From Brevundimonas sp. (lineage in GTDB: Bacteria > Pseudomonadota > Alphaproteobacteria > Caulobacterales > Caulobacteraceae), in the NCBI RefSeq assembly GCF_027487935.1, contig NZ_JAIYCP010000005.1, forward strand, positions 1 to 64,000: 64,000 nucleotides of DNA, read 5' to 3'. Shown piece by piece: positions 37,365 through 45,487 of the stretch. The translations under genes were made by a program, and so were the position numbers. The notes under the pieces were generated by a model. It made no database searches and was not told the origin of the DNA. It saw only the letters and a list, made by a program, of their open reading frames with translations. Within the stretch, counting starts at the first letter, position 1. Every line of letters begins with the position of its first letter.

Positions 37365-38612
37365 CTATTCGCCCCCCCTGCGCCGCGCCGCCCAGGCCTC
37401 ATAGGCGGTCATCAGATCGGCATGGAGCATGCCGCCGATCCAGTCAGCGCCGGCAGAACTGAAATGCACCCGGTCGCGCAACATCAAGGGCTCGCCTCGT
37501 GTCGCAAGCCGATCCGCCGAACAGTCTCCGCCCATCCGTCCGTGCCAGTCCCAGAACGCCACACCCATGTCGGCCGAGACCCTGTGTTGCACGTCGCGCA
37601 CCAGCGCCAGCGACGGCGGAGGGCTGCGTCCCCCATCAGCGCTGCAGCCGTTGATGACGCCGTTCCGCAGGGCGTCCGGCGCGCCCAGGATCATCAGGGA
37701 AGCCTCCGGCGCCAGCCGCCGCAGCCGCGTGATCTGCCCGCGCAGCAGCGCCTCATAGTCCTTCGGGTCCAGCCTGTCGTCGAACCCCTCATTGGTTCCG
37801 AAGGCCAGCACGATCAGCGCCGGCTGCCAGGCCGCAAGCTCCCGCGCCACCACGGCCTGATCGCGCGAGGCCAGATCCCGGAGCGTCGCGCCGACCACGC
37901 CGAGGTTGGAGAGCTCGACCCCCGGGCGACTGAGGGTCAGGCGCAGGTCGTCCAGTGACACGACCCCGTCCATGGCCTCGAGCACCATTTGCCGGTGGTC
38001 CGATTTGGCGATCAGGGTCGTGCAGGCCCCGTCAACAAGGTCGACGGTCCAGATCTCGCCATCCGCCGTGACCTGCAACCGGCCGGGTCCCTCCCCGCAC
38101 AGGCCGATGCGCAAGGGCGCGGGCGAAGGGCGGTCACTTCGAACGGTCAGGCTCCCGCCCGGCTGGACGGTGATCGCCTGCACCCCGGTCAGCCCCACCC
38201 CCGCCCGGACATAGCCGGTGTTGCCGACCAGCGGCGCAAGGGTGGCGATCCAGCCTTCCGTCGTGACCTCAACTCCCGTCGGCGAATAGCCGGCATAGGG
38301 AATGCCGGGCGGAAGGACACCGCGGCCGCCATCGCCAAAACGCCCCTGCAGCGCTGCCCGCAGCTTGCCGGTGATCCGGTCGCCTGCGGTGTGGCTGTCG
38401 CCGATCTGGAGGATGTGAACGGGGGCGTGACCCGGACCGGCTTGCGCCTCCGACAGGGCTTCGAACACGCCGTTGAGCGCCTCGGGATGACACAGGCCGT
38501 CAGGACAGACCGAAAGGCCCGGTGCCGGGATGTCCGCCGGTCCATAGGGCACCTGCGCGGCCGCACCGGACGCCAGGGCAGCCGCGACGAGGACCCCGGC
38601 GAGCCGTTTCAT
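37365..38612 (-). CDS. SGNH/GDSL hydrolase-like protein, secreted (acyl-transfer partner of MBOAT)
   Basis: The 415 residues have a signal peptide ending near GAAAQ, the nucleophile Ser73 in QIGDSHTAGD, a GTNEGFDD block-III-like motif and a C-terminal DRVHFSSAGADW Asp-His pair. About 140 residues of beta-rich insert lie between blocks I and III. It lies immediately 5' of the MBOAT gene (one base between them), so it probably takes acetyl groups delivered by the MBOAT and transfers them to a periplasmic glycan. Confidence 0.86.
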   Translation of the reverse strand: MKRLAGVLVAAALASGAAAQVPYGPADIPAPGLSVCPDGLCHPEALNGVFEALSEAQAGPGHAPVHILQIGDSHTAGDRITGKLRAALQGRFGDGGRGVLPPGIPYAGYSPTGVEVTTEGWIATLAPLVGNTGYVRAGVGLTGVQAITVQPGGSLTVRSDRPSPAPLRIGLCGEGPGRLQVTADGEIWTVDLVDGACTTLIAKSDHRQMVLEAMDGVVSLDDLRLTLSRPGVELSNLGVVGATLRDLASRDQAVVARELAAWQPALIVLAFGTNEGFDDRLDPKDYEALLRGQITRLRRLAPEASLMILGAPDALRNGVINGCSADGGRSPPPSLALVRDVQHRVSADMGVAFWDWHGRMGGDCSADRLATRGEPLMLRDRVHFSSAGADWIGGMLHADLMTAYEAWAARRRGGE

Positions 38613-38614
38613 GC

Positions 38615-39529
38615 TCAGGCAGCGGGCTCTGCGGGCGGCGGGGTAGCGGGACCCGGTGCCGGCGCGCGGTCCAGTCCGGCGTCGCGCCTGATCATCGCCG
38701 CGACCGGGGCACTCATCCGCAGATAGCCGGCCATCGACATATGGATGCCGTCGCCGGCGCGCATCAGAACACGGCGTCCGCCCGCCGTCGGGAGATAGGC
38801 CTCATAGTCACCGTCGTCGTTCGAGGTCAGGCCCACGGTCTGGATGTAGGGCACGCCCAGCGCCCGCATCCGCGCCTCGACCACGCCGTTGATCAGCATC
38901 ATCTGCTCATCAAGGCTGTCCCGCTTCATTCGGGGCAGACCGACCCAGTAGACCGCGATACCACGGCCTCGCAGCAGGGCGACCAGATCGTCAATCCGAC
39001 GGCCATAGGCGGCCTTCCAGCCGTCGGTGCCGAACCGGTGAATGTCGTCGCCGGTGTCGATACCCTGGGCGTCGTTGGTGCCGAACAGCAGGACCGCCAC
39101 ATCGACCGGATGCTCATCCAGCTGCGCCTGGGTTCTGGCTTGAATGTTCACATAGTCATAGCGGGTGAGCCCGGTCGACACCTGCGAGAATTTGCTCACC
39201 TTCAGGTTCGGCTCATCCTGCAGCTCGCGGTACAGGCCCGCGTACAGGCCATCGGCCATGGAGTCCCCGAACACGCCGATGCGCAGTGGCCCGTCGGCCA
39301 GCCGGGCGCTCAGAGGGACCACGGGGGCGGTGGCTGGAACAGGCACGGTGGCGGTCGCAGCGGCGGCCGGCACTGCGACGGATGTCGGCAAGGGCGCGGA
39401 GGCCGCTGCCCTGTCGCCCAGCAGGATCGTCGGATGGCGCAGCCACGCACGGCCGTCCGGCGTCAACGCCAGTCCGGCCAGGACACCGATCAGGAAGATC
39501 GCCGTCAAAGCGTTGATGCCAGCGCGCAA
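38615..39529 (-). CDS. SGNH-family protein with N-terminal membrane anchor (DUF459-like)
   Basis: The 304-residue protein has an N-terminal hydrophobic anchor (about 6-23) and an Ala/Pro/Val-rich linker (about 41-75). The SGNH domain shows Ser90 in GVFGDSMADGLYAG, FGTNDAQGID and the Asp-His pair in DGIHMSMAGYLRM. It is the first gene of the minus-strand operon that continues with the second SGNH protein and MBOAT, and it ends two bases before the next start. Two different SGNH enzymes with one MBOAT suggest transfer plus removal of acyl groups, by inference. Confidence 0.86.
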   Translation of the reverse strand: MRAGINALTAIFLIGVLAGLALTPDGRAWLRHPTILLGDRAAASAPLPTSVAVPAAAATATVPVPATAPVVPLSARLADGPLRIGVFGDSMADGLYAGLYRELQDEPNLKVSKFSQVSTGLTRYDYVNIQARTQAQLDEHPVDVAVLLFGTNDAQGIDTGDDIHRFGTDGWKAAYGRRIDDLVALLRGRGIAVYWVGLPRMKRDSLDEQMMLINGVVEARMRALGVPYIQTVGLTSNDDGDYEAYLPTAGGRRVLMRAGDGIHMSMAGYLRMSAPVAAMIRRDAGLDRAPAPGPATPPPAEPAA

Positions 39530-39620
39530 AACGATCCCCGACTGAACCTTGAACCGTCTGATCCTTTAACCGATCACCGCAGCGCCGCCACCTCGTGCCC
39601 GCCTCGCGGGAAGAAAAAGG

Positions 39621-40049
39621 TTAACCCCGCGCGGTTCGGCCGGACCGGCGCTCGGCCCACCGTGCGCTGAAATAGCCGCCCAGCGCCGAGACGCTCGTCA
39701 GGGTCGTGCCCCATGCCAGATCAATCAGGGTCAGGTGGAGGGACCAGACCTTGAGCGTCGCCTGGTTGGTCAGGTCGTAGGTGGCATAGGCCACGAAGCC
39801 GAGCACCGCACCGTTGATCGCCGCCCGCTGCCAGGCCCCCTGACGCAGCGCCGGTGCGATGGCGAGGAAAACGGTCCCGAAGATGGAGATCAGGTAGAAG
39901 GCAACCGCCGCCTGCATATCCGGCTTGTCGGCCAGGATCGGGCCCAGCACCGGCCGGTAGAGCCGGTCGGTCATATTGGTCAGCCAGACCGCGTCGATGG
40001 CGGCAAAGGTCAGGCCCGCGCCGAGGTAGGCCGCGATATATTTGAACAT
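39621..40049 (-). CDS. DUF2177 family membrane protein
   Basis: The 142 residues make four predicted membrane helices, beginning YIAAYLGAGLTFAAIDAVWL and including FVAYATYDLTNQATL, the typical DUF2177 signature. Function is unknown. It starts 12 bp after the CFA-synthase-like gene stop and shares its transcript. DUF2177 genes commonly sit in clusters with CFA-type methyltransferases and DUF1365, as here. Confidence 0.85.
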   Translation of the reverse strand: MFKYIAAYLGAGLTFAAIDAVWLTNMTDRLYRPVLGPILADKPDMQAAVAFYLISIFGTVFLAIAPALRQGAWQRAAINGAVLGFVAYATYDLTNQATLKVWSLHLTLIDLAWGTTLTSVSALGGYFSARWAERRSGRTARG

Positions 40050-40061
40050 GAAGTCAGGTCC

Positions 40062-41093
40062 TTACGCTGGTTTCAGGAGATAATGGCTGACCGCCCAGGT
40101 GTTGCCGCCGTCATTGCCGAACAGACCCGCCGTGGCCAGGTAGAACCGCCGCCAGCGCCGCCGCCACAGCGCCGCATCCGGGCCGTAGGTCTCGCGCATC
40201 AGCTCCATCACCCGATCGCCGTTGGCGTCCATATTGGCCAGCCAGTGGTCCGCCGTGCGCTGGTAGTTGACGCCGCTCCAGGTCCATTCCCGCTCGACCC
40301 CGAACAGGTCCGGGAACTGACGTATCAGGCCACGGCTGGGCATGACGCCCCCGGTGAAGAAATGCTGGGCGATGAAGTCACCGCTGTCGGTGTGGTCGAA
40401 CCGGTAGGGGGCGTCGCGGTGGGTGAAGATGTGGATGAACATCCGCCCGTCGGGCTTCAGCCAGCCCCGGGCACGCGTCAGCAGGGCCCGCCAATTGGCC
40501 ATGTGTTCGAACATCTCGACCGAGACAATGCGGTCGAAACCGTCTCCTTCAGCCGGGCTGAAGTCGTTCATGTCGCAGGTGATCACGGTCAGATTGGTCA
40601 GGCCGCGGGCCTTCGCCTGGGCCTCGATATGACCGCGCTGGCCGTGGCTGTTCGATACGGCCGTGATCGTCGCGTTCGGATAACGCTCGGCCATCCACAG
40701 GCTCAGGGAGCCCCAGCCACAGCCCAGCTCCAGCACCCGCTGTCCGTCGGCAAGCCCCGCATGTTCGCAGGTCTCGGCCAGCGCCGCCTCCTCGGCCTGA
40801 TCCAGCGAGGTATCGGCGGCCGGATAGAGGCAGCAGGAGTACTTCAGGCGCTTGCCCAGACAGATCTCGAAGAACTCCGGGGGCAGTTCATAGTGCTGGG
40901 CATTGGCCGCCGCCGTATGCTCGGCGATCGCGCGTTGCGCCATGTCACGGGCGAAGACGGCCTCGTCATGCGGCGCCTCGCGGTCCAGCCGCCGGCGTGC
41001 CTCGCTGACCAGGCTGTCGATCGCCGGACGGGTGATGAAGTCCGGAAACGGCGCATCCTGCAGGCGACGTATGGCGACGTTGGCGAGAGACAT
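40062..41093 (-). CDS. Cyclopropane-fatty-acyl-phospholipid synthase family SAM methyltransferase
   Basis: Start 41093 gives 343 residues. The lipid-binding region has YELPPEFFEICLGKRLKYSCCLYP. The SAM site is VLELGCGWGSLSLWMAERYP, followed by SVEMFEHM and the late FIAQHFFTGGVMPS. It should methylate the double bond of unsaturated acyl chains in membrane lipids, producing cyclopropane or related methylated lipids (a UfaM-like furan-fatty-acid role is also possible). It is divergent from the FAD amine-oxidase-like gene, with 115 bp between them. Confidence 0.88.
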   Translation of the reverse strand: MSLANVAIRRLQDAPFPDFITRPAIDSLVSEARRRLDREAPHDEAVFARDMAQRAIAEHTAAANAQHYELPPEFFEICLGKRLKYSCCLYPAADTSLDQAEEAALAETCEHAGLADGQRVLELGCGWGSLSLWMAERYPNATITAVSNSHGQRGHIEAQAKARGLTNLTVITCDMNDFSPAEGDGFDRIVSVEMFEHMANWRALLTRARGWLKPDGRMFIHIFTHRDAPYRFDHTDSGDFIAQHFFTGGVMPSRGLIRQFPDLFGVEREWTWSGVNYQRTADHWLANMDANGDRVMELMRETYGPDAALWRRRWRRFYLATAGLFGNDGGNTWAVSHYLLKPA

Positions 41094-41208
41094 GGACGCT
41101 CCTGGCAGGTCTTGGAATAATACATCTACGTCAGGGCCCGGCATCCGGATGAACGGCATCCACCGGGCTGATTCGACCGTATGTTATCGGACAGTAGTTG
41201 GAGTCGGC

Positions 41209-42579
41209 ATGTCCCCTCATCTCGTCGCGGAGACGCCCCCCTCGCCCCCGGGCCGCCGGATCGCCGTGGTCGGCTCGGGCATCTCCGGGCTGTCGTGCGC
41301 CTGGCTGCTGTCACAGGCGCATGATGTCACCCTGTTCGAGGCCGACGACCGCCTCGGTGGTCACTCCAGCACGGTCGATGCCCCGTCGCCGGACCAGCCG
41401 GTGGCCGTCGACACCGGCTTCATCGTCTACAATGAGGCCAACTATCCCAATCTGACCGCCCTGTTCGCGCATCTGGACGTGCCCACCAAGCCGGCCATGA
41501 TGTCCTTTGCCGTATCGATCGATGACGGAGCCTTTGAGTATTGCAGCCAGGGGATCGGTGCCCTGTTTGCCCAGAAGCGCAACTATGCCAGCCCGCGGTT
41601 CTGGCGGATGATCGCCGATCTCCTGCGGTTCCAGAAACAGGCGCCCCGCGATCTGGCGGAGCTGGAACGGACGGGTGAGACCCTGCACGCCTATCTGGCG
41701 CGTCGCGGATACGGGACCCTGTTCCGGGACGCCCATCTGCTGCCCCAGGCCGCCGCCATCTGGTCCTGCACAATGGGACAGATGGCCGACTATCCGGCGG
41801 CCTCCTTTGTCCGCTTCTACATGAACCACAACCTTCTCACCCTCGATCTGAGGCCGACCTGGCGGACGGTGCATGGTGGCAGCCGATCCTATGTGACCCG
41901 GCTGGTCGAGGCCTTCCGCGGACAGGTCGTCACCAATGCCGGGATCACCGGCGTCCTGCGCGGGCTCGACGGTGCGGCCCTGCGGTTCGCGGACGGGCGG
42001 CTGGAGCGGTTCGACGCCGTGGTCCTGGCCACCCATTCCGATCAGGCCCTCGCCCTGCTGGAAGCACCGTCGGCGGACGACCGCCGCCTTCTGGGCGCCA
42101 TCGGCTACCGGGCCAATCACGTCATCCTGCATCGCGACGTCACCCTGATGCCCAAGCGGCGCAAGGCCTGGGCCGCCTGGACCCACAAGGGCTACTCGGC
42201 CCGCGCGGGCGAAGGCGGCGTGACCTACTGGATGAATGAACTCCAGTCCCTGCCCGGCCCGCCGCTGTTCGTCAGCCTGAACCCGGCCCGGGACCCGGAT
42301 CCGGCCCTGGTGATCGGCGAATGGGACTATGAGCACCCGGTGTTCGACAGCGCCGCCGTCGCCGCCCAAACAGAGCTATGGTCGCTTCAGGGCCGGCGCA
42401 ATGTCTGGTTCGCAGGGGCCTGGTTCGGCTCGGGCTTCCACGAGGACGGAATCCAGGCCGGGCTGGCTGTTGCCGAACAGCTGGGCGGCGTGCGCAGGCC
42501 ATGGACCGTCGAAAACGAGAGTGGCCGGATTCACCTGCGCCCGTCCGCTGACCCGGACCGGCTGACCGAGGCGGCGTGA
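41209..42579 (+). CDS. FAD-dependent amine-oxidase/desaturase-like protein (COG2907 type)
   Basis: ATG 41209 has GGAG just upstream and gives 456 residues. The dinucleotide motif RIAVVGSGISGLSCAWLL and HDVTLFEADDRLGGH open the protein, and the C-terminal FAD motif AGAWFGSGFHEDGIQAGL closes it. Members of this group occur next to DUF1365 and CFA-type methyltransferases and are thought to oxidise unsaturated acyl chains, but the reaction is not established. It ends in a GTGA overlap with the DUF1365 gene. Confidence 0.86.
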   Translation: MSPHLVAETPPSPPGRRIAVVGSGISGLSCAWLLSQAHDVTLFEADDRLGGHSSTVDAPSPDQPVAVDTGFIVYNEANYPNLTALFAHLDVPTKPAMMSFAVSIDDGAFEYCSQGIGALFAQKRNYASPRFWRMIADLLRFQKQAPRDLAELERTGETLHAYLARRGYGTLFRDAHLLPQAAAIWSCTMGQMADYPAASFVRFYMNHNLLTLDLRPTWRTVHGGSRSYVTRLVEAFRGQVVTNAGITGVLRGLDGAALRFADGRLERFDAVVLATHSDQALALLEAPSADDRRLLGAIGYRANHVILHRDVTLMPKRRKAWAAWTHKGYSARAGEGGVTYWMNELQSLPGPPLFVSLNPARDPDPALVIGEWDYEHPVFDSAAVAAQTELWSLQGRRNVWFAGAWFGSGFHEDGIQAGLAVAEQLGGVRRPWTVENESGRIHLRPSADPDRLTEAA

Positions 42580-43418
42580 AAGCGTCTCCGGCCAACACCG
42601 CCGCCTCGGCCCTCTATGTCGGCGAGGTCGTGCATCAGCGGTCGCGCACCTTTGACCACCGCCTGCGCTATCGTGTCTGGATGGTGCTGGTCGACCTTGA
42701 CGCGCTGGACGGCCTCCAGTCCCGCCTGCGTCTGCTCGGTCGCGGGCGGTTCGGGTTGATCACCCTGCGCGCCACCGACCATGGCGACCGCTCGGACCGG
42801 CCCCTGCGCGCCCAGGTCGAGGGTCATCTGGCAGAGGCCGGGATCGACATCGCCGGCGGGCCGATACGCCTGCTGACCATGCCGCGTATCCTCGGCTACG
42901 GCTTCAACCCGATCAGCGTCTTCTTCTGCCACACGCCGGACGGGGCCCTGGCCGCCCTGCTCTATGAGGTCACCAACACCTTCCATGAGCGCCACAGCTA
43001 TCTCGTCGCCGTGCCTTCTCCGCCCCCTCCCGGAGGAGGGAGACCGCCGGAGGCGGTGGAGGGGGCTGGTCCCGCACTGATCCGCCAGACGGTGGACAAG
43101 CAGCTGTTCGTCTCGCCCTTCATGGACCGCGACCTGACCTATGACTTCACCGTCCGCCCGCCGGGCGAAGCGGTCTCCGTCGTGGTCGCCGTCCGGCGGG
43201 GTGAGACCCCGATCCTGACGGCCAGCTTCACCGGTCAACGCCGCCCCCTGACGGACGGCCAGTTGCTTCGCGCCTTCCTGACCCACCCCCTGCTGACCTG
43301 GAAGGTCACCTGGGGCATCCACTGGGAGGCGGCGAAGATGATGTTCAAGGGCGCGCGTTACCGTCACCGCGGCGCGCCGCCGGAGCAGCCTGTGACGGAG
43401 GGCTCCGTCCGATCCTGA
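42576..43418 (+). CDS. DUF1365 family protein with an in-frame repeat-derived insert
   Basis: GTG 42576 overlaps the preceding stop codon. The 280-residue product has DUF1365 features: ALYVGEVVHQRSRTFDHRLRYRVWM at the start, GYGFNPISVFFCH, YEVTNTFHERHSYL and QLFVSPFMDRDLTYDF. Between HSYLVAV and DKQLFVSPF lie about 16 Pro/Gly-rich residues (149-164) encoded by a palindromic repeat (43021-43069). The function of DUF1365 is unknown; it accompanies the FAD protein and lipid methyltransferase here, probably in one lipid-modification pathway. Confidence 0.85.
   Translation: MKASPANTAASALYVGEVVHQRSRTFDHRLRYRVWMVLVDLDALDGLQSRLRLLGRGRFGLITLRATDHGDRSDRPLRAQVEGHLAEAGIDIAGGPIRLLTMPRILGYGFNPISVFFCHTPDGALAALLYEVTNTFHERHSYLVAVPSPPPPGGGRPPEAVEGAGPALIRQTVDKQLFVSPFMDRDLTYDFTVRPPGEAVSVVVAVRRGETPILTASFTGQRRPLTDGQLLRAFLTHPLLTWKVTWGIHWEAAKMMFKGARYRHRGAPPEQPVTEGSVRS
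43021..43069. repeat. GC-rich palindromic repeat inside the DUF1365 coding region
   Basis: CCCCCTCC at the left and GGAGGGGG at the right enclose CCTCC-C-GGAGG and CCGCC-GGA-GGCGG hairpins. The sequence looks like a REP-type intergenic repeat but is translated as the Pro/Gly-rich insert of the DUF1365 protein with the frame kept open. Confidence 0.65.
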
Positions 43419-43573
43419 CGCAACAGGACGCCATCCCGGGACCCTGCAAAGCCGCGCGCAGCGGCAGCTCCGGTCCGGCTTTTTCGCGGTCCGCCTTGCC
43501 GGTGTCGCATCCCCACGGTAGGGACGGACGAGCGCTGCCGATATTCATCGGGCGGTGAAAATTTGAGGAAGCG

Positions 43574-44278
43574 ATGCGAAAGATCTTCCCCGACGCGAAG
43601 GCCGCGCTGGAGGGCCTGACCTTCGACGGCATGACCGTGATGTCCGGCGGATTCGGCCTTTGCGGCATCCCCGAACACCTGATCGCCGCCCTGCGCGACA
43701 GTGGAGCCAGGGACCTGACGGTCATCTCCAACAATGCCGGCGTCGACGGCTTCGGCCTCGGCCAGCTGCTTGAGACCCGCCAGATCGCCAAGATGATCTC
43801 GTCCTACGTCGGCGAGAACAAGGAGTTCGAGCGTCAGTATCTGGCCGGCGAGCTGCAGCTGGAGTTCAATCCCCAGGGCACCCTGGCCGAGCGCATCCGC
43901 GCCGGCGGCGCGGGCATTCCCGCCTTCTTCACCGCCACCGGCGTCGGCACCCTGGTGGCCGAAGGCAAGGAAGTCCGCAATTTCAACGGCCGCGACTATG
44001 TCATGGAGACCGGCCTCGTCGCCGACCTGGCGATCGTCAAGGCCTGGAAGGCCGACGGCCGCGGCAATCTCCAGTTCCGCAAGACCGCCCGCAATTTCAA
44101 CCCGATGATGGCCACGGCCGGCAAGGTCACCGTCGTCGAGGTCGAGCACATCGTCCCGACCGGCGCGATGGACCCCGACCAGATCCACACCCCCGGCATC
44201 TATGTCGACCGCATCGTCCTGACCGTGCCCGAGAAACGCATCGAACAACGCACCGTTCGTCAGAGGGAGAGCGCCTGA
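43574..44278 (+). CDS. scoA: 3-oxoacid CoA-transferase, subunit A
   Basis: The 234-residue alpha subunit has [16 protein letters not shown] near the start, the [12 protein letters not shown] motif, [11 protein letters not shown] and the C-terminal [11 protein letters not shown], as in SCOT/AtoD proteins. With subunit B it moves CoA from succinyl-CoA to acetoacetate or a similar 3-oxoacid. AGGGAGAG lies at its 3' end, just before the TGA at 44276-44278. It was probably once adjacent to scoB, because a 442-bp cassette now separates them. Confidence 0.92.
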   Translation: MRKIFPDAKAALEGLTFDGMTVMSGGFGLCGIPEHLIAALRDSGARDLTVISNNAGVDGFGLGQLLETRQIAKMISSYVGENKEFERQYLAGELQLEFNPQGTLAERIRAGGAGIPAFFTATGVGTLVAEGKEVRNFNGRDYVMETGLVADLAIVKAWKADGRGNLQFRKTARNFNPMMATAGKVTVVEVEHIVPTGAMDPDQIHTPGIYVDRIVLTVPEKRIEQRTVRQRESA

Positions 44279-44283
44279 TCAGG

Positions 44284-44311
44284 GTGTGGGGTGTGGGGTG
44301 TGGGGTGTAGG
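44284..44311 (+). repeat. Tandem array of four GTGTGGG heptamers (left end of cassette)
   Basis: Units lie at 44284-44290, 44291-44297, 44298-44304 and 44305-44311; the last has A instead of G at position five. The array ends three bases before the TTG start of the four-helix-bundle gene. Confidence 0.9.
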
Positions 44312-44313
44312 GT

Positions 44314-44688
44314 TTGAACAGGCCGCTTTCGTCCTACCGCGAGCTGACTGTCTGGCGCGACGGGATCGCGCTTGTGAAGACCTGCTACCTCATCACGCGG
44401 ACATTCCCGAAGGATGAATTGTTCGGCCTGACCGCCCAGATCCGACGTTCTGCCGTGTCTGTCCCGGCCAATGTCGCCGAGGGATACGGGCGAGGCACCC
44501 GCAAGGACTATGTAAGGCATCTTTTGATCGCGCAGGGATCGTTGAAGGAGTTGGAGACACACTTGATCATCGCTGCCGAAGTCGACTTGGCAGCGAAAAC
44601 TGACATCGAACCGGTGCTCGGCCGCTGCGATCAACTGGGCCGCGGCCTCGGTGCCCTCATCCGCTCACTGCGCGCCAAGACCGATTGA
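44314..44688 (+). CDS. Four-helix-bundle protein, 23S rRNA intervening-sequence (S23/IVP) family
   Basis: The 124-residue helical protein carries the S23/IVP family signature: SYRELTVWRDGIALVKTCY, FPKDELFGLTAQIRRSAVSVPANVAEGYGRGT and RHLLIAQGSLKELETHLIIA. The start is TTG at 44314; no good ribosome site is seen other than the G-rich heptamer array directly upstream. Family members are known from insertions in 23S rRNA and, as Avd, in diversity-generating retroelements; the cellular role of stand-alone copies is unknown. It lies between scoA and scoB, whose functions it does not share, and by eye it is less GC-biased in wobble positions than its neighbours. Confidence 0.85.
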   Translation: MNRPLSSYRELTVWRDGIALVKTCYLITRTFPKDELFGLTAQIRRSAVSVPANVAEGYGRGTRKDYVRHLLIAQGSLKELETHLIIAAEVDLAAKTDIEPVLGRCDQLGRGLGALIRSLRAKTD

Positions 44689-44691
44689 TCA

Positions 44692-44721
44692 CCCCCACAC
44701 CCACACCCCATCCCCCACACC
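44692..44721 (-). repeat. Degenerate CCCACAC array (right end of cassette, inverted copy of the GTGTGGG array)
   Basis: CCCACAC occurs at 44694-44700 and 44714-44720, with an overlapping unit at about 44700-44706 and a degenerate CCCATCC between. On the minus strand this reads as GTGTGGG-type units, opposite to the array at 44284-44311. Confidence 0.8.
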
Positions 44722-44733
44722 CGGATCACCCCC

Positions 44734-45384
44734 ATGCCCCGTACCCGCGAACAACTCGCCGCCCGCGCTGCCCGCGAGCTGCAGGACGGCTTCTACGTCA
44801 ACCTCGGCATCGGCATTCCGACGCTGGTCGCCAACTACATTCCGCACGGGATGGAGGTCACCCTCCAGTCCGAAAACGGCATGCTGGGGATGGGCCCCTT
44901 CCCCTATGAGGACGAGGTCGACGCCGACCTGATCAACGCCGGCAAACAGACCATCACCGAGATCGCCGAGAGCAGCTATTTCAGCTCCTCCGACAGTTTC
45001 GCCATGATCCGCGGCGGCCACATCAACCTGTCCATTCTCGGCGCCATGGAAGTGGCCGAGAACGGCGACATCGCCAACTGGATGATCCCCGGCAAGCTGG
45101 TGAAGGGCATGGGCGGGGCCATGGACCTGGTCGCCGGCGTCAAGCGCGTCGTGGTCGTCATGGATCACGCCAACAAACACGGCCAGTCCAAGGTGCTGAA
45201 ATCCTGCACCCTGCCCCTGACCGGGACCGGCGTGGTCAGCCGTATCATCACCGACCTGTGCGTCTTCGACGTCAAGCCGGACGGCTCGGGTCTGGAGCTG
45301 ATCGAACTGGCCGAGGGCGTCACCCTCGAAGAGGTCGCGAGCAAGACAGAGGCGACCTATACGATCGCGCCTGACCTCGGCTGA
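44734..45384 (+). CDS. scoB: 3-oxoacid CoA-transferase, subunit B
   Basis: The 216-residue beta subunit has [22 protein letters not shown], the catalytic glutamate in [26 protein letters not shown] and [19 protein letters not shown], as in SCOT/AtoA. It forms the active CoA transferase with subunit A. The 20 bases before its ATG are C-rich (CCCACACCCGGATCACCCCC) and contain no ribosome-binding sequence, unusual for this window. This probably follows from the cassette inserted upstream. Confidence 0.92.
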   Translation: MPRTREQLAARAARELQDGFYVNLGIGIPTLVANYIPHGMEVTLQSENGMLGMGPFPYEDEVDADLINAGKQTITEIAESSYFSSSDSFAMIRGGHINLSILGAMEVAENGDIANWMIPGKLVKGMGGAMDLVAGVKRVVVVMDHANKHGQSKVLKSCTLPLTGTGVVSRIITDLCVFDVKPDGSGLELIELAEGVTLEEVASKTEATYTIAPDLG

Positions 45385-45487
45385 CCGTCGCCATACAACC
45401 GGGACAACCTGTACCGTTGCCGCCGGGCCAAAGTCGTAGTCATAGTCTTTCCACCGGTCGCAGAACCGGAGGGGTGGAGTATGGGTG

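Larger units (their letters stand above)
44282..44723 (+). mobile_element. Candidate non-autonomous mobile cassette (four-helix-bundle gene with inverted GTGTGGG arrays)
   Basis: The 442-bp segment separates scoA from scoB. Its left end is GGGTGTGGGG with four tandem GTGTGGG heptamers. Its right end, read on the other strand, is CGGGTGTGGGGGATGGGG with degenerate heptamers, so the ends form an imperfect terminal inverted repeat. GATCA occurs directly on both sides (44277-44281 and 44724-44728) as a candidate target-site duplication. Removing the segment restores a plain scoA-TGATCACCCCC-ATG-scoB junction. The only gene inside is the four-helix-bundle gene; no transposase is visible. Mobility is inferred from architecture only. 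Confidence 0.6.

Noticed and set aside
44284-44721. Diversity-generating retroelement, because Avd belongs to the same four-helix family
   Set aside because: No reverse transcriptase, template/variable repeat pair or C-type lectin target gene is present in or near the cassette.
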